Assembly (NCBI GenBank): GCA_902729315.2
Contig: LR746279.1
Location: 2,632,501-2,696,500, forward strand
DNA length: 64,000 nt
Source of the DNA: Spirodela intermedia
Lineage: Eukaryota; Streptophyta; Magnoliopsida; Alismatales; Araceae
Reading direction: 5' to 3'
The notes under the pieces are model-generated. The model searched no databases, was not told the DNA's origin, and worked only from the letters and a program-made list of their open reading frames with translations. The position numbers and the translations under genes were made by a program. This document shows positions 1-13,299 of the stretch, piece by piece. The number at the start of each line of letters is the position of its first letter. Within the stretch, counting starts at the first letter, position 1.

Positions 1-3000
1 CATCATTCTTGCATCAAAACAATAAATATAAATTGAAAAATAATTTTAATTACAAGAATAGTGTAGAACAATATAGAAAGTAACTACATTTTACTTATCT
101 GTTCATAACTGTTCAATTGTCATTGAAAGGATACAACAATCATTACCTCAAAATGTAAGAAGAGACTCTAATGAGCTCTCACTCCCATCACTAACATAAA
201 AAATTTACTTAGCTCCTTCCTCAAAAATCGTTTTCTTTTTACTTAGAACTAAATTTTATTTGTATATGATCATGGCTACCAGCTATTATTTTTCCTCAAC
301 ATACTTTTAAACCCATGGCCTCATCATTGAAAAACACTTTTCAACAACACACGATGTTGTTTTTTTCCTTTGTAGATAAAGCTCTGATAAGTGGTCTCAA
401 AATTAATACTCTTTATGCCTTCACATCTTTTAGAATTTGTAGAGAGATCAAGAGGCACTAGACAAGGGCTTGGTCATGTGATCTTAGATAAGTCAAATGA
501 AAGGATACCAGTAGAAAAATAAGCACACAAGAGAGTGAGGAAGTCAATCTATTATCAAATAATGCAAATAAAATCTGAACATATGTGGACCAAATTTAAG
601 AAATAGTTTCCAGGATTAGAAAATTAATTTTTCTATCATGAAAAAGTTATTATGTGCATGGGGTGTTTGATAATTTACATATGAAAGGAAATCAAGTTTC
701 TTTTATGATAGCTTATATTTTTTAATATTATTCATCCAATATGATGTTATGGTTATATCATCTGAGTGACAACAAAGTTGAAAAGGTTTTCAGATGTCGC
801 TAACTAAAATTTGATCATATTAGGATTACCAAATAATTTATCTACTTTAAAGTGTGCATGAATAAGTGGGCTTTCTTCAAGAAAAAGAGCAAGATGACTA
901 TGTTTACAACTTTAGCATTTGAACAAGAAATTTAGTTCAGTTTTTTTGAAGAAGGATGACACAACTATTCAAGAGAGTTGTAGATATCAAAAATATTAAT
1001 GATATAATCTTGTGGTGCAATTATTATGAAGTGTGTGGTAGAGAAAAATAAATGATGGCATATATAAATGTAATCATTGGAAAATCTAAATTACAAAAAT
1101 GTTTCCAGGAAATAGAATCATAAAAGCAATGATTATTCATTAGGATGGACTGAATTTCAATTTCCCATCCACTTATGAATAGATTTTTATCATAGAGTAT
1201 GTCAATTTTAAGGAAGCTAAAGAGTCCAATAGTCCTTTTTTTCTTCATACATTACTTGTTGATATGAATTCAAAGGCAAAAATATACTAGATGTAACAAT
1301 AATGATATGAGATAAGAACTAATTTATTAAATATCAAAGAGAAAAATAAAATTAATAACATTAAAAAAGTAGTTAATATTATTAACATATAAAGAAAATA
1401 TAGCTTAATTATAATATTATTTCTATCCCTAGGCTAACTTGTTACAGCTTACTTCTTAATCTTGAAGGGTTTAATGAGGCTAAATGAAACATCAAGAGAG
1501 GGGGGGTGAATTGGTTTCCTATGATTTCTACATTGTTCTTCTATTCTGTCTACAAGTGTGTGTCAACATGTTATTACATAACTTCTATTTTAGGCACAAG
1601 TTTATCCAAAATAATATCATTTTATGCTGGTTTTCTTTAATCTCTCTCTCTCTCGTCACCACCAAGGACAGAGTTTTTATACTAGTTCACATCTTATTGG
1701 GCTATGTTCAGTCTTGAATAATCCTCTTATTATTAATTTTTACTATTTCCTCTTAGAAATACAAGTTAATTTCACGAAAACAACCCAATCAGTTAACTCT
1801 GGTCTCCACAAAGATCACACTCTTCACAAATATAATCAAGCTTACAACATCACTTTTCTTAGTTAAAGATATCAATCTCCTTAGAGACCACACTCTTCAT
1901 GGGTACTAACAAGCTGTTAGTACCCCGTGCCTTAGCCCAAATCTCTCTCCACTCATCACTCAAGTACATTAAGGTCCAAATGAGATAGTCAACCTTTGAA
2001 GCAAGACTTCACTGGAGTTATTATCATAATCAGATATTTGATATAACTTTTAGCTTTTTTTTTAAGTGTACAATAGCTTGACTTTGATAGAGATATCTTT
2101 GTTCAAGATTAGTTCTTCTTCTTCACATCCTTCTTCCTTTTATTCTTTAATATTCATCTGTCTTTTTATTCCTTGAAAACGTTCACACAACTTTAAATTT
2201 CTTCTTGTTGCTTTGGTGCATTAGTGACTTTTACTTGCTCTTTGTTTTAAACTTTTTTGGTATCAAGTTTGTTGTATTTGAGACTTTGTCTAGAGAATTA
2301 TAACTTATCAATTTAAATTTTTTCTTCCAAGATTGAGCTCTAATAAGATAGTTAAGTTTGTCATTATTTCCACATATTTTGCCTATATATCGCTATCTAA
2401 AATGTGTGGCAATGATCCTTGCTCATCCCTTACTTTGAAGCTTGGGATTGTCATATTTGCTATGTTTGAAACTCAGTATGAAGATTTATGACTTATCAAT
2501 GATTATCATTCCCTTTAGCATTGAGTCTAAATAAGTCCATTTGGTCTATCACTTTCTCCATTTTTTATGATGATGTTTCACTATTTAGGATGCATGAAAA
2601 AGACTTTTCCCTTATTATAACTTTCCTATGGCTTATCGTGGATACTTTAGATTTATCATTGTATAAGTCACGAGTTTAAATCTTTCCAGAGACTTTGATG
2701 CTCCAATGTTTCTTTGTATTTCATTGATTAGCTTTTCAAAGTGTTGTGGTTCAATATTTGATTTCAAATTCTGCTAGAGACTTTGTTTCTTCAAGATTTT
2801 TGAGTATTCTAGTTCTTGAGGCTTCTAAGTCTCTCATGTTTTCAGTTTAAATCTTGCATATCACTTTGTAATTCTTAATTTTCCAAAAACTTTGTCACAT
2901 ATGCTGACATCTGATTTTATATACATATATCTAAATAATATGACGATGTATTAAATTCAATATAAGATTATCTCAAAGATAAAACTCATATTCATTTTTT

Positions 3001-6000
3001 ATTGATGTCACAATTTTTTTATTTTTAATCACTCAAATTTAAAATTTTTAAATAAAATATATTTTAATTTAAATTTTTAGAAAATAATTTTGAAGGAAAA
3101 AGATCAATTAAACCCTAAAATAAATGCATAATTTATAGTAAATTTTCAAGATTGATCTAAGAGATGTGAGGAAATTTTGAAGAAAATTTTATACTTTTTT
3201 TCATAGAATATGAGTTTTATGATTTTTAGTTTTTTTATTCAATTGAAAACCTTTAAAAATAGACAAAACATAGAGAAATTTGTGTGTTGACATCACAATG
3301 ATATCATCTCTCTCGAAGAAAACTTTCGTGAGTTTTTTTTTCTATTGATTGTTGTTTTGATGGAGATTTCATTGAATTCGAAGGATCAAATCATGAAACA
3401 AAATCAAAAGAATAATTGTGATGATTGAAAGGTATTCAAACAAAATGATTGGCATAAAACATAGATTGAAAGTTTAAAGAGTTTTAGAGAAGGGATGGAA
3501 TTTTGTTGATCACTGAAATTAAATGTCTCATAGTGTTTTGAGATGGGTCTTGGACGCTCGTAAGATGCTCTATAGTACTGCACATCATTGATGTCTTCTG
3601 AGATTATGTGATAAGCCCAAAAGATGAAGGTCCAATGCTGGAAAGTGTCAATGGCTAGAGTAGGGGAGGCAACAACAACAACGGACTCCAACAGCTATCA
3701 CTAAGAAGAAGGTAATGGTGGACGCTAGTGGCTATAACCTAATAGAGGAAGGTGATGGTGATTTTGTGGCATGACACTATGAGCTCTTCTTTGAGTTTTT
3801 TGTCTCAAGAAGAGGAGATTCTGCAGCTTGATACATCTCACAATTATTGTGGTAACCACTATGAATCTTTGACTCCAGCAATAGCTAGTTAATTAATAAA
3901 GTTTCATTATCATGAGCTAATAATTTATTAATAATACATTTTAAATATTAACTAATGATATATATATATATATATTTATGTGAATTTATATAATTTTATA
4001 TAGATTTTTTGAGATCAAATAAAAAAAAAAAGAGAAAATGGGGACTGACTAGCTAGCCAGACCTACAAGTAGGTCAAAATCATAGTCAAGTGGAGCTACG
4101 AGTAAGGTCTCAAGTGGCAAAGGGAGGTTTGCAAGGCACATGTGCGTCACACCCCTTCTACATCACTGGTGGCTAACAATGTGTGAGGCAAGGAGTAGTT
4201 GTACACATGTGAGATGATAATATTATTGAAAGAAATATGTGTTGTTATATATGTGTCACAAAAATTAAAAAATAATCGATGTGAGAGTAAACCTACATCA
4301 ATGCTTGTAGGTAAGTTTTACTTATTTTTATACCTATAATGTCATGATCTATGAGAAGGAAGCATCTCTTCTCTATGATGTCACTAGATAAAGATATGAG
4401 TGTAATTAATTAATTCTCTCTCATATAGGCACATGATCGGTGAAGGTTCAAATCCCACCAGTACCAAAACTTGTATTTTTATCTAATTAAATCATGATTT
4501 TTCTACAGAATGTTGATCAACAATTAAATCTCAAAATTATTCAATCATCAATAAAAATCTCATTATTGTAATTCATAAAGTATCATTACCAACTATTGTA
4601 CGATTATGGATAAAAAGATCATAAATTCATTGAATAAATAATCTCTAATTGATCAAAAAATTATTCATCATTAAAAATATGATGATCTGTCGAGAGACGA
4701 GTCACCACCTCTTAAGAGTGTACTAGATGCGATGAAAAGTCTCATCTTGCTATGTGAACTTAAGGATGAAACTTCTTAAGATGTGTCCTACCTTCATTTA
4801 ATTTATCTCTGTTAAGTGGCAATTGTTAGAGATACTAAAGTTGTCATACTTTTACTCTACCTAATGAAAGTCACTAAAGATAATTTATTGACCTACTTCA
4901 TCAATTTTAAAACTTCACAAAGAGATCCAAAGATTACCATATTGTCCATGTCAAAAGAGAGCCTCTGATGCCGTTGACATCACATGATAATCCTTTGGAA
5001 CATAGAATTTCAATGATTGTACTTTGCCTTTCTTGCGTTAAACTTAATATTTATTTAATTTAGTAAGATTTTGTGTGATTTCAAGTTTTGCAAAACCTTT
5101 TTTATTAAATTATTATTATTTTAGTTTTTACAAATTTTAATTTGATCAATTAAATTATTTTTAATTAATTTTATAATTATTTGTTGTGGTACTGAAGTCA
5201 TCTTGATGTTCACCCTTGAATTTTTCATTTTTATGAATTGTTACATATATTTAATCTTTATTGTTTAGTCGAAACATTATACAAAAATCCTATTCTTTAA
5301 GAAAAAATCTGAATGATTACCAGAAGTTATCTTACACCTTATGATTGACTTAAAACTTCTTAATATTTTTGAAGCCTTTTATCAAATTATAATTTATTTA
5401 TTCTTAAAAAATATAAAAATTAGTAATTTTTAATTTTTATAAACTTTAAATTTGTGTGATTTATGGTACAACGATTATGTTACATCATTCACCAAATGGA
5501 CAGATGATGCGCTCCCCTGTGAAGGGAAAGGCTTATATAGATACTTTATAAGTGTTTGAACCTCCAACCATCTACCAAATAGCAAGCAACACCCTCCAAC
5601 AATCACCATCTATATATATAATAAGCATCTATCTTCATCTTCTTTGTTCAAGATAGTTATCCTAATAACATATGAGTTTCATTCCTAAAATTTTCATGCA
5701 ATAAATACATCATAAGGCTTCTTCTAGCATTCTTATTGATGGCTGAAATTTGATCTAAAATGATGGTTTTCTCAATGTATTTTTTTTTCGATGTCAATTA
5801 GAAATGATGCTTAGATGCATCATGAAGAAAATCTAACCAAAATCACAATTCAAATTGGTGTGAAGGGGTCAAATTGGTGAAGCTTGACATGAAAACTTCC
5901 ATAAAAAAAATGAATTTACAATGGCATTTAAATGTAATAATTGGATAAGTGCTTATTTTTTCTATCATTCTCATTATTAGAACTCGTTAAGACATTTGTT

Positions 6001-6154
6001 CCATGCTAGATTATTTAGAAAGTAACATAGGTATGAATTTCAAGGTTACATACAACATGTGAAACCTCTCTCAAAAAAATAAAATCTCTACTATGGTAGA
6101 AGTCAATCATTTGTACCTGTGGTTTGTGCTTTTTGGCATAGATTGAACCATTTG

Positions 6155-6157
<3 letters not shown>

Positions 6158-6186
<29 letters not shown>
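6158..6186. repeat. (AT)n microsatellite
   Basis: An uninterrupted run of about 14 TA units in gene-free DNA. Confidence 0.9.
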
Positions 6187-6190
<4 letters not shown>

Positions 6191-9100
6191 TATTATTTAA
6201 ATGATAGAAAATTAAAACCTATAAATAAAAATGCATTTAAAATCACATGTTTGAATCAAAATTTTATGACATTAAATTAAAATAAATAAATTTAACGTAG
6301 ATAAATCCCCATTTTATCTGAAATAATAGACAATTTATGCTTATAAAATTATAGTAATCTGATAAAACTCGAGAATTATCAATTAACCATAGGATTACAC
6401 AAACATCATCAATATATATTTTGAATATTTCTTAAGGATATCAGACTTCTAACATAAATCTTCATGAAAAATATTTATTATTTAATAAATATTCAATAGA
6501 TATTATGTAAAAATTAATTAAATAAAATTTCACTTCAGGTATCAAAACAAAAGGCATCAACAAATTCTTCAATTATACTCCTTTAATTTTACGAAAAAAA
6601 TATATCATTATTTTGGACAAGGAAAAGAATCATGTAAACAATCCCAAGAGTGAAGATATCTTTCTAATATATTTTTTCAGAATTTTATCCATTTAATAAA
6701 AGAAAAATGACCATTATTTCCTTTTGAAACCACAAAGAAGTAATATAAGCTATACCTCAAAAAAGAAGGTGAGACGTAATATAGGTTTCATTTATTTTAT
6801 AAATGACTATAAGCAAACTAAACTATTATTGTCTTTCAAGAGTATTATAAGGCACAATCATTAATGACATTCTTAGTAAACGTCTTGTACATTCCATTAC
6901 AATTAAGACACCAGATGAAACCTTAAAAAGGACTCAATTATTAATTATTTGTAAGCTTCTAATTCCATAAATATATGTAAATATTCATTTCAAGAACAAC
7001 ACATTAAAAAGAATGAGAAATGATTTGCGTAAGTTTTTTTTTCTAAATTCTCTTAGATTTCTTAAATCTAAGCCATTAGTGCTCTAATATTTTTTTGTAT
7101 GGTTCTCACCCCATCTCTATTCACTCTCTAAGAACTGTTCATGCTTAGGTTCTACTAAACCAATTATTTAGTAGGCAACCACTGATTATTGAATTTAGCT
7201 CTCATATAATTTAATTTGTAAATTTCCATAAAGATTTACAACTCTATGTGGCCCAACATCAATTACATAGATTAATTTCTTTGATTAATTAAATAAGTAT
7301 TTAATCACATAAGAATGAATTTTTCTGTAAGAATGTTTAGTTGTTGATGAAGACTTGTATTTTATCTGAAAATTTGGTGAAGGAAAGTCAAAGTGAACAT
7401 GAATTTGTTTGTGTTCTTAACATAGGGAAGGTATCTGATTGAAGAAGATCTTGGCACTTCAATCAAGGTGTGGATCACTATTTTTGAATCAAAATTTTCT
7501 CCTCAACTTGTTGCCTTCTTTATATTCAACCAAGCTTGAAGGATTGGTAAACTTTGCACATAATTTTTCACAGAAGTTGTTACGAAAAATTAGAGATCAT
7601 AGAGTCATTGTAGGAAAGCTAAACTTACAGAAAAAATTTATTTGCATCCTCCTCATGTTTTTTGTTCTTGCTAGGCATTAAAACTCTAAAATTAGTTAGA
7701 AATTTAACTATTAATAAAAAATGACATTTTTATTAAGGCACACATATCTTCTAGGATAAAATTAATACATGTAGTTCTTAAGAATTAACATATAAATCCA
7801 AAGCTTATTGATTTGACATATCTAACAAGAATTTTCTATCACTAAAATAGAAATAAAAATACACTAAATAATGACTTCAAATTTAATCCTATAGTCAACT
7901 TTAATAAAAAATTACCTCAAAAAATATTAATATAAAATAAACACACTAAAGAATTATTTAAAATAAATTATAAGTAATTTGGCAACTTATGACATCAAAA
8001 AATATTTTTTAATTATTATTGAAATTATTAAGAAAACATTGAGCAAATATTTAAACATAAAAAATTCAATCAATTAATTTTAATCAGTAATGGTTCAAAG
8101 TAATGATTTCAATTTATGTTCTAGCATTTTGTATAAAATTCCATAATAGAATTTTAGTTCAACAATTTACTAAAATCTAATGTGAAACTCATTGCTTTTG
8201 ACCAATGACAATCTTCATAAATATTAATATTTTAATAATCCTAAACAACGTAATTTTTTTGAGTGGTAAATTCATCAAAAAAATTATAATTCAAAATAGG
8301 AGCCTCATTCACTATTTTATAGTGATTTAACATATTTCTATGTATTATCTATGAATTTATATTTAATTAATTTCATCCATGCATGAAAAGTGATTCACAT
8401 GTATTTCATAAAAAAAAAAATACATGACAAAATTTAATTGATTTATTTAACTCATGTTTTTATCATCATGAAAACTTCATATGCTAATCAATTCTCCAAC
8501 AATATACACTCTCTAATTCATCCATAGTATTAATATTCTATACTACATGCAAGTGTTCAATTAAGAACTCAACATATGAAGAAACCCAAATCAATTATTC
8601 AATGGTCAGCTATTACAAAATATTTAACTGTAATTGTTATAGTTTCATGGCATATCTGAATATAGAAAGAAAGAAAAACCTCATAATTATGTGCATTAAA
8701 TTATAAATTCGAAGCCTATGTATTTAAAAAAGTTAAATTAAAATGTTTAATCTAATAGAATTCCTAACTACATATATTCTCCCCTTTTATAGAATATATT
8801 TGGTATCCTCTAGTCCTTCAACTAGAAGAGTTAAGTCCTGATCTCAAACTAGTGGTATTTCATTAGCTCACCTTAAGCTATTACAAATTAACTTAAATTG
8901 CTGAAAGGTGTAACAAGCCCAATAAACTCACAATTTTAAAGAACAAAAATTAGAATGTATAAACTGCATGATGAAATAAACTATATAAGGCTCATAAATA
9001 ATAACATTTAATCAGTGAAAAATAAATCATTAGATGTCATTTTATTCAAATTGACCAATCATATTTTTGCAATTGGTTGAAACAAGATCCCAACACTTCC

Positions 9101-9812
9101 TCCTTTGGTCAAGATCTTTTAAGTTTCAAGGGATCTCTAATTATTAGGCATTATCCTTCAAGTTTAAATATTTTTTAACTAATTCTTCATCTAATAGGCA
9201 AAAATTGGTGCATTAATCCATATATGATTTTTTTGGAATATTTATTTTCTTAATGATAGATATTCAAAGCTTAATAAATGTAAATTCAAAATATATTAAT
9301 TTTTGGATGCTTTTATTGTTCATAGATTAAAGGTTTGAATGACAAGAGTTTGTAGAGTTTAATTCAATAGATACAATTAGAAGGATTAATCATGAAAGTT
9401 TAGATTAACTAATCAACTATACACATCATTTTGACCAACCTACTATAAAAAATGACTATTACAATTATTATTGATGGCTAACTTGTTAACAACCATCCCT
9501 ATAGATTAAGAATTAAATGTCAAAATAGTCATACACTTCATAATGTTGGTTTAGCTTAGGCAGCACAATAGTTCAAGATAGGCTGAATACTACTTTTTTT
9601 TAATTTTTTCTTCTTTAGATACGAAAGATTGACGATTCACACTTTAGAGCTTATAGTTGTACAGTCAATCAAACCTACTCTACTCTCTAAGGATAAAGTC
9701 TTAAATTCCACTAAGTTATATGTGAAACATGCTGAATCTCAGTTTTAGAAAACATGAACTGAATCTTTAGGCTTCAATGAGTCCAAGAGATTGATTAGAC
9801 AGCTCCAATGAC

Positions 9813-10016
9813 CAACAACTAAGTATGCATATCTCATCAAGCTTATGAATTATACTATATTTCTCCAACAACCTACAACTTAATATGCACACCTCAACAA
9901 GCCTATGCATTAGACTATATTCCTCTGGCAACATACAACTTAATATGCATACCTCGTCAAGCTTATGCATTAGACTATATTCCTCCTGCAACCAACAACT
10001 GAATATGAGGCCTCAA
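9813..10016. repeat. 60-bp minisatellite, about 3.4 copies
   Basis: A unit of about 60 bp starting with AACAACTAAGTATGCAT or variants recurs near 9813, 9873, 9933 and 9993, the last copy partial. Each unit carries the core ATTAGACTATATTCCTC or close variants. Because 60 is a multiple of three, the minus strand is open across the array and would encode a repeated 20-residue motif, but nothing suggests a gene. Confidence 0.85.
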
Positions 10017-11317
10017 CAATTCTAATAAGGGATGAGGTATCAGCCAACCTATAACTATGTAAAGGATGAATAACTTAACAAATCAGCCATGTAGTTTCCT
10101 TAGCTTAGAAAGCTCCCTTACGTGAAGGAACTTTAAAATTCAAGATGAAGTCATCAGAAGGCTTGAGCACAAATGATCTTCTAGCTCCTTGGGTGCTCAA
10201 CGATGAAAATCTCACTTTGACTTATTCAAAGAAAAGGAAGGGCGTGATAAGCTCTCTCCCGAATTTTCTTTGCCTTTTTTGCTTCAGCCTTAATCTTAAC
10301 GAAAGGCCACTCGTTTACATTCAGCTTGATAGGCTACAATGGCCATCACAACTGCTAATTGTGTGGTCTTTATTGGGCTGGACTTAGGCCTAGAATTCAG
10401 ACAAAAGTACATTTCTAAGTGAAGTTTTGGCACATCAAATTTTACTTCTCGTTCCTCCTTAAACTAGCTTTCCAACAAGTAGTCGCATGCTCATATTCCT
10501 AGCACCATTTGCTACTAAGAGAAGGTTTTCGAACACATGGTGACAACTAATGGTCTGATTTCTAGCTGTTCTAAGTGAACAAAAACCAACCTTATGAGAA
10601 GAGGACATTATCCTCCATTCAAGGAAGAAGAGAGGAAGATCCATTAGTCAATTAAAGACTAAGAGAGAAAATAACTTTTGCTATACAGCACACTTGAAGA
10701 AAGAGCTACGTGAAAAGATTTACAGCTGCCGAAGCAATCAAAGAAAGGGTCTCAACTGCTCTCGAAGTTTTCCTCAACTAAATTAGTAAAAGTATGCCTT
10801 CGGTTGCTGACATTTTGAGGTTGTTTCCAAACTTGTGTATGACGATAGTTACTCATGATGATAATATGATGGGAAGGATAATGTTTATGAAGGACTTTGG
10901 AAATTCTAGAAGGGTGAAAGAGTACATAATGGTATGTGTTTGTGATATCTATTGTTGAAATTTATGAGAATTATAAGCTCCTCTAGAATGCTAACAAAAC
11001 AAGATATAAGTCCATGGCCATAATGTATGCTCAGGATATCCGTGAATGAGACAAAGTTGTGTGATTTATTGAAATCTGGAAAAACATCTGATTTAAGACA
11101 TACTTGCAAGCTTTCATTTTGAAGTGAACTAACACTAGGTTGTAGGTTTGAAGAGAACTGTTAGTAATATTGAACTTGAGTGTCATCTTAAGATCATCTT
11201 AGAAATTTTCTCAAGCTCTTGTTCGATAGATGTTTTGTTTTTAGAGTCGAGTGAAAGGTAAACGCAAGCTGGTTAAATACTTCAGTTTGACTGCTGGATG
11301 TTGCTATTTTTTATTCA

Positions 11318-11338
11318 AACTCTCTCTCTCTCTCTTCC
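11318..11338. repeat. (CT)n microsatellite
   Basis: A short CT tract about 600 bp upstream of the strictosidine-synthase-like gene. Confidence 0.8.
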
Positions 11339-11404
11339 TCTCATCTCGCACTATTTTCATTTTATAATCTCAACTAGCATGACTATTTTACTCAACAGAA
11401 GGTT

Positions 11405-11935
11405 CATCTGTCATCACTTAAGACTTCCATAACAGTTTTCCGGTTGTCTCCTCCCCATCCGTTTTGAATGCAGCCTCCGACTAGGCGACAGCCATGTCCA
11501 GTGATGGTGCGGTTGAGAAGAGTAGGGGAGGCGAGTGGGGAAGTGAGCCGCCCACCATTCTCTGAAGCCGCCGAATCCACGAGCTCGAGGACCTCACCCA
11601 ATTTACATCTTGCCGGTTCTTCCGACAAGCCCTGTCGGGCAGCAGGAGAGGATAAGGATAGGCCAGCGTTCCGAGAATTACCGCCGTCATTTCTCCCGGT
11701 AAATCCACCGCGCTAGGCTTCCATCTACGGCATATTTTCGGTGATAGGAACTTCAAGCTCAAGTCAAAACTAGCTGCATGGGGATGTCAGAAATCTGACC
11801 TTCACAATAATGGCCGCAGCGCCAGCCCTCCTCCCCCTCGGGCTATTTACGCTGCCTTCTCATTTATGAAACGCGGGCAGAAGCGTTAACAGGGAACTCG
11901 CTTACGGAACCTCGCAGGAAGCCCACTGCTCAATC
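11405..11935. other. GC-rich upstream region of the SSL gene
   Basis: Base composition changes abruptly from AT-rich to GC-rich near 11.4 kb. Frames are open on both strands (for example 11468-11716 plus and 11481-11762 minus), as expected of GC-rich DNA with few stop codons; neither translation shows a known domain. The segment probably holds the promoter and 5' leader of the gene starting at 11939. A decayed first exon of another gene cannot be excluded. Confidence 0.4.
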
Positions 11936-11938
11936 ACC

Positions 11939-13056
11939 ATGGGAGCGAAGCTCCGCTTACGCAGACCTGAAGGGCTCCTCCTCGCGGCTCATTTCCTCTT
12001 CCTCATCTCCGTCGTCGTCGCCGCCCCCTCTCTGAAAGTGAAGCCCCTGATGGATCTCCAAGAACGCGCCGAGCTGCAGCTGGACCCCGCCGCGGGGCCG
12101 GAGAGCATCGCCTTCGACGGCGGCGGCGGCGGGCCGTACACCGGCGTCTCCGACGGCAGTGTCCTCCGGTGGAACAGTACAACGCAGCGGTGGACGAACT
12201 TCGCCATTCCTCCGCGGGGGGAGCAAGACGTGTGCGGCGGCCCCTACGAGACTATGATGGAAGGCGTCTGCGGAAGGCCGCTGGGGCTTCAGTTCGAGAA
12301 GGCCACCGGCGATCTCTACATCGCCGACGCCTATTTTGGCCTGCTGATGGTCGGCCCCGGTGGAGGAATGGCGCAGCAGGTGGCGACGGAAGCGGAGGGA
12401 CAGCCCTTCGCCTTCACCAACGGCGTGGACATCGACCAGGATGAGGGGATCGTCTACTTCACAGACAGCAGCACCCGTTTCCACCGGAGGTACCTCCCCG
12501 GTGACTCACTCCGTCTTCCTCCATTCTCGCTGAATCGCAGGTGGGTTTCTCCCCTTGCAGAGACTTCATACTGACGATCCTCACCGGCGATGCGACGGGG
12601 AGGCTGCTGCGGTACAACCGGAGGACGAAGGAGGTGGCGGTGCTGCTGCGGGGGCTGGCCTTCCCCAACGGCGTGGCCATGGACAGCGACGGCGCGTTCC
12701 TGCTCGTCGCAGAGACCACCAACCGGCGGGTGCTCCGCTACTGGCTGCGCGGGCCGGCTGCGGGGAAAGTCGACGTCTTTGCGGAGCTCTTCGGCTTCCC
12801 GGACAACATCAAGAGGACGCCAGCGGGGGAGTTTTGGGTGGCGCTCGGAATGGGCAGGGACTTCTTCTCGCCGGGGGGAGCTCCGGGCGCAACGGTGATG
12901 TGCCCGGTGGCGATGCGGCTCGCCGCCGACGGCGCCGTCGTGGAGGTTGTGGAGGACTGCACCGCCGCCGGCGCCGTCAGCGAGGTGGAGGAAAGGAGCG
13001 GAACTCTCTGGCTCGGTTCTGTGGTCCGGCCCTACGTCGAGGTCTACAGTCTCTGA
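11939..13056 (+). CDS. Strictosidine synthase-like protein
   Basis: Two-exon gene, exons 11939-12489 and 12561-13056, giving 348 residues. The 71-bp intron starts GTACCT and ends TTGCAG; splicing restores HRRDFILTILTGD, which matches the family, whereas reading through hits a stop at 12574. Residues 13-30 form a hydrophobic signal peptide or anchor. The six-bladed propeller family hallmarks follow in order: RPLGLQFEKATGDLYIADAY, FTNGVDIDQDEGIVYFTDSS, LAFPNGVAMDSDGAFLLVAE and FGFPDNIKRTPAGEFWVALG. An N-glycosylation site (NST) lies near residue 79. The length is normal for the family. Most plant relatives are not true strictosidine synthases and have no proven substrate, so a Pictet-Spengler activity should not be assumed; an ER or vacuole location is inferred. 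Very GC-rich compared with its surroundings. It stands alone, 4 kb from the 3' end of HOS1. Confidence 0.95.
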
Positions 13057-13299
13057 TTGCCTGCATCGATTGCGGTCATGCACCACCGCAGAACAGTATA
13101 CTTCGGTAACTTGGATCTCCAGGTCCAAGCGATCCTCCCGCCGAATTTATTTCCCGCCATATCAAATCATATATACTGAAATAATTTGATCGGCTTCACC
13201 TAAATCTATCTCTTTCCGTGGTGCAAAGTACCTCAAATACTTGTATATTAATTACTAAAAGCAGAAAAGCAGAGGAAGGACAGGATCCATGCTGTGTTA

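Larger units (their letters stand above)
1..11400. other. AT-rich gene-poor region
   Basis: About 11.4 kb of strongly AT-rich DNA. The open frames present are short (under about 90 codons), lack recognisable domains and are not joined by plausible splice sites into a longer protein. A G-rich phrase near 1496-1515 (a run of G followed by TGAATTGG) resembles a phrase often seen in decayed plant Copia-type elements, but no terminal repeats, primer-binding site or polyprotein could be found. Probably old decayed transposon and intergenic DNA. Confidence 0.6.

Noticed and set aside
4440-4475. GGTTCAAATCCCACC phrase resembling the T-arm (B box) of a tRNA
   Set aside because: No matching acceptor stem, D-arm or anticodon arm could be placed in the 75 bases upstream.
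12454-13128. 224-codon minus-strand open frame over the strictosidine-synthase-like gene
   Set aside because: Shadow frame of GC-rich coding sequence, with low-complexity Arg/His-rich translation and no domain.
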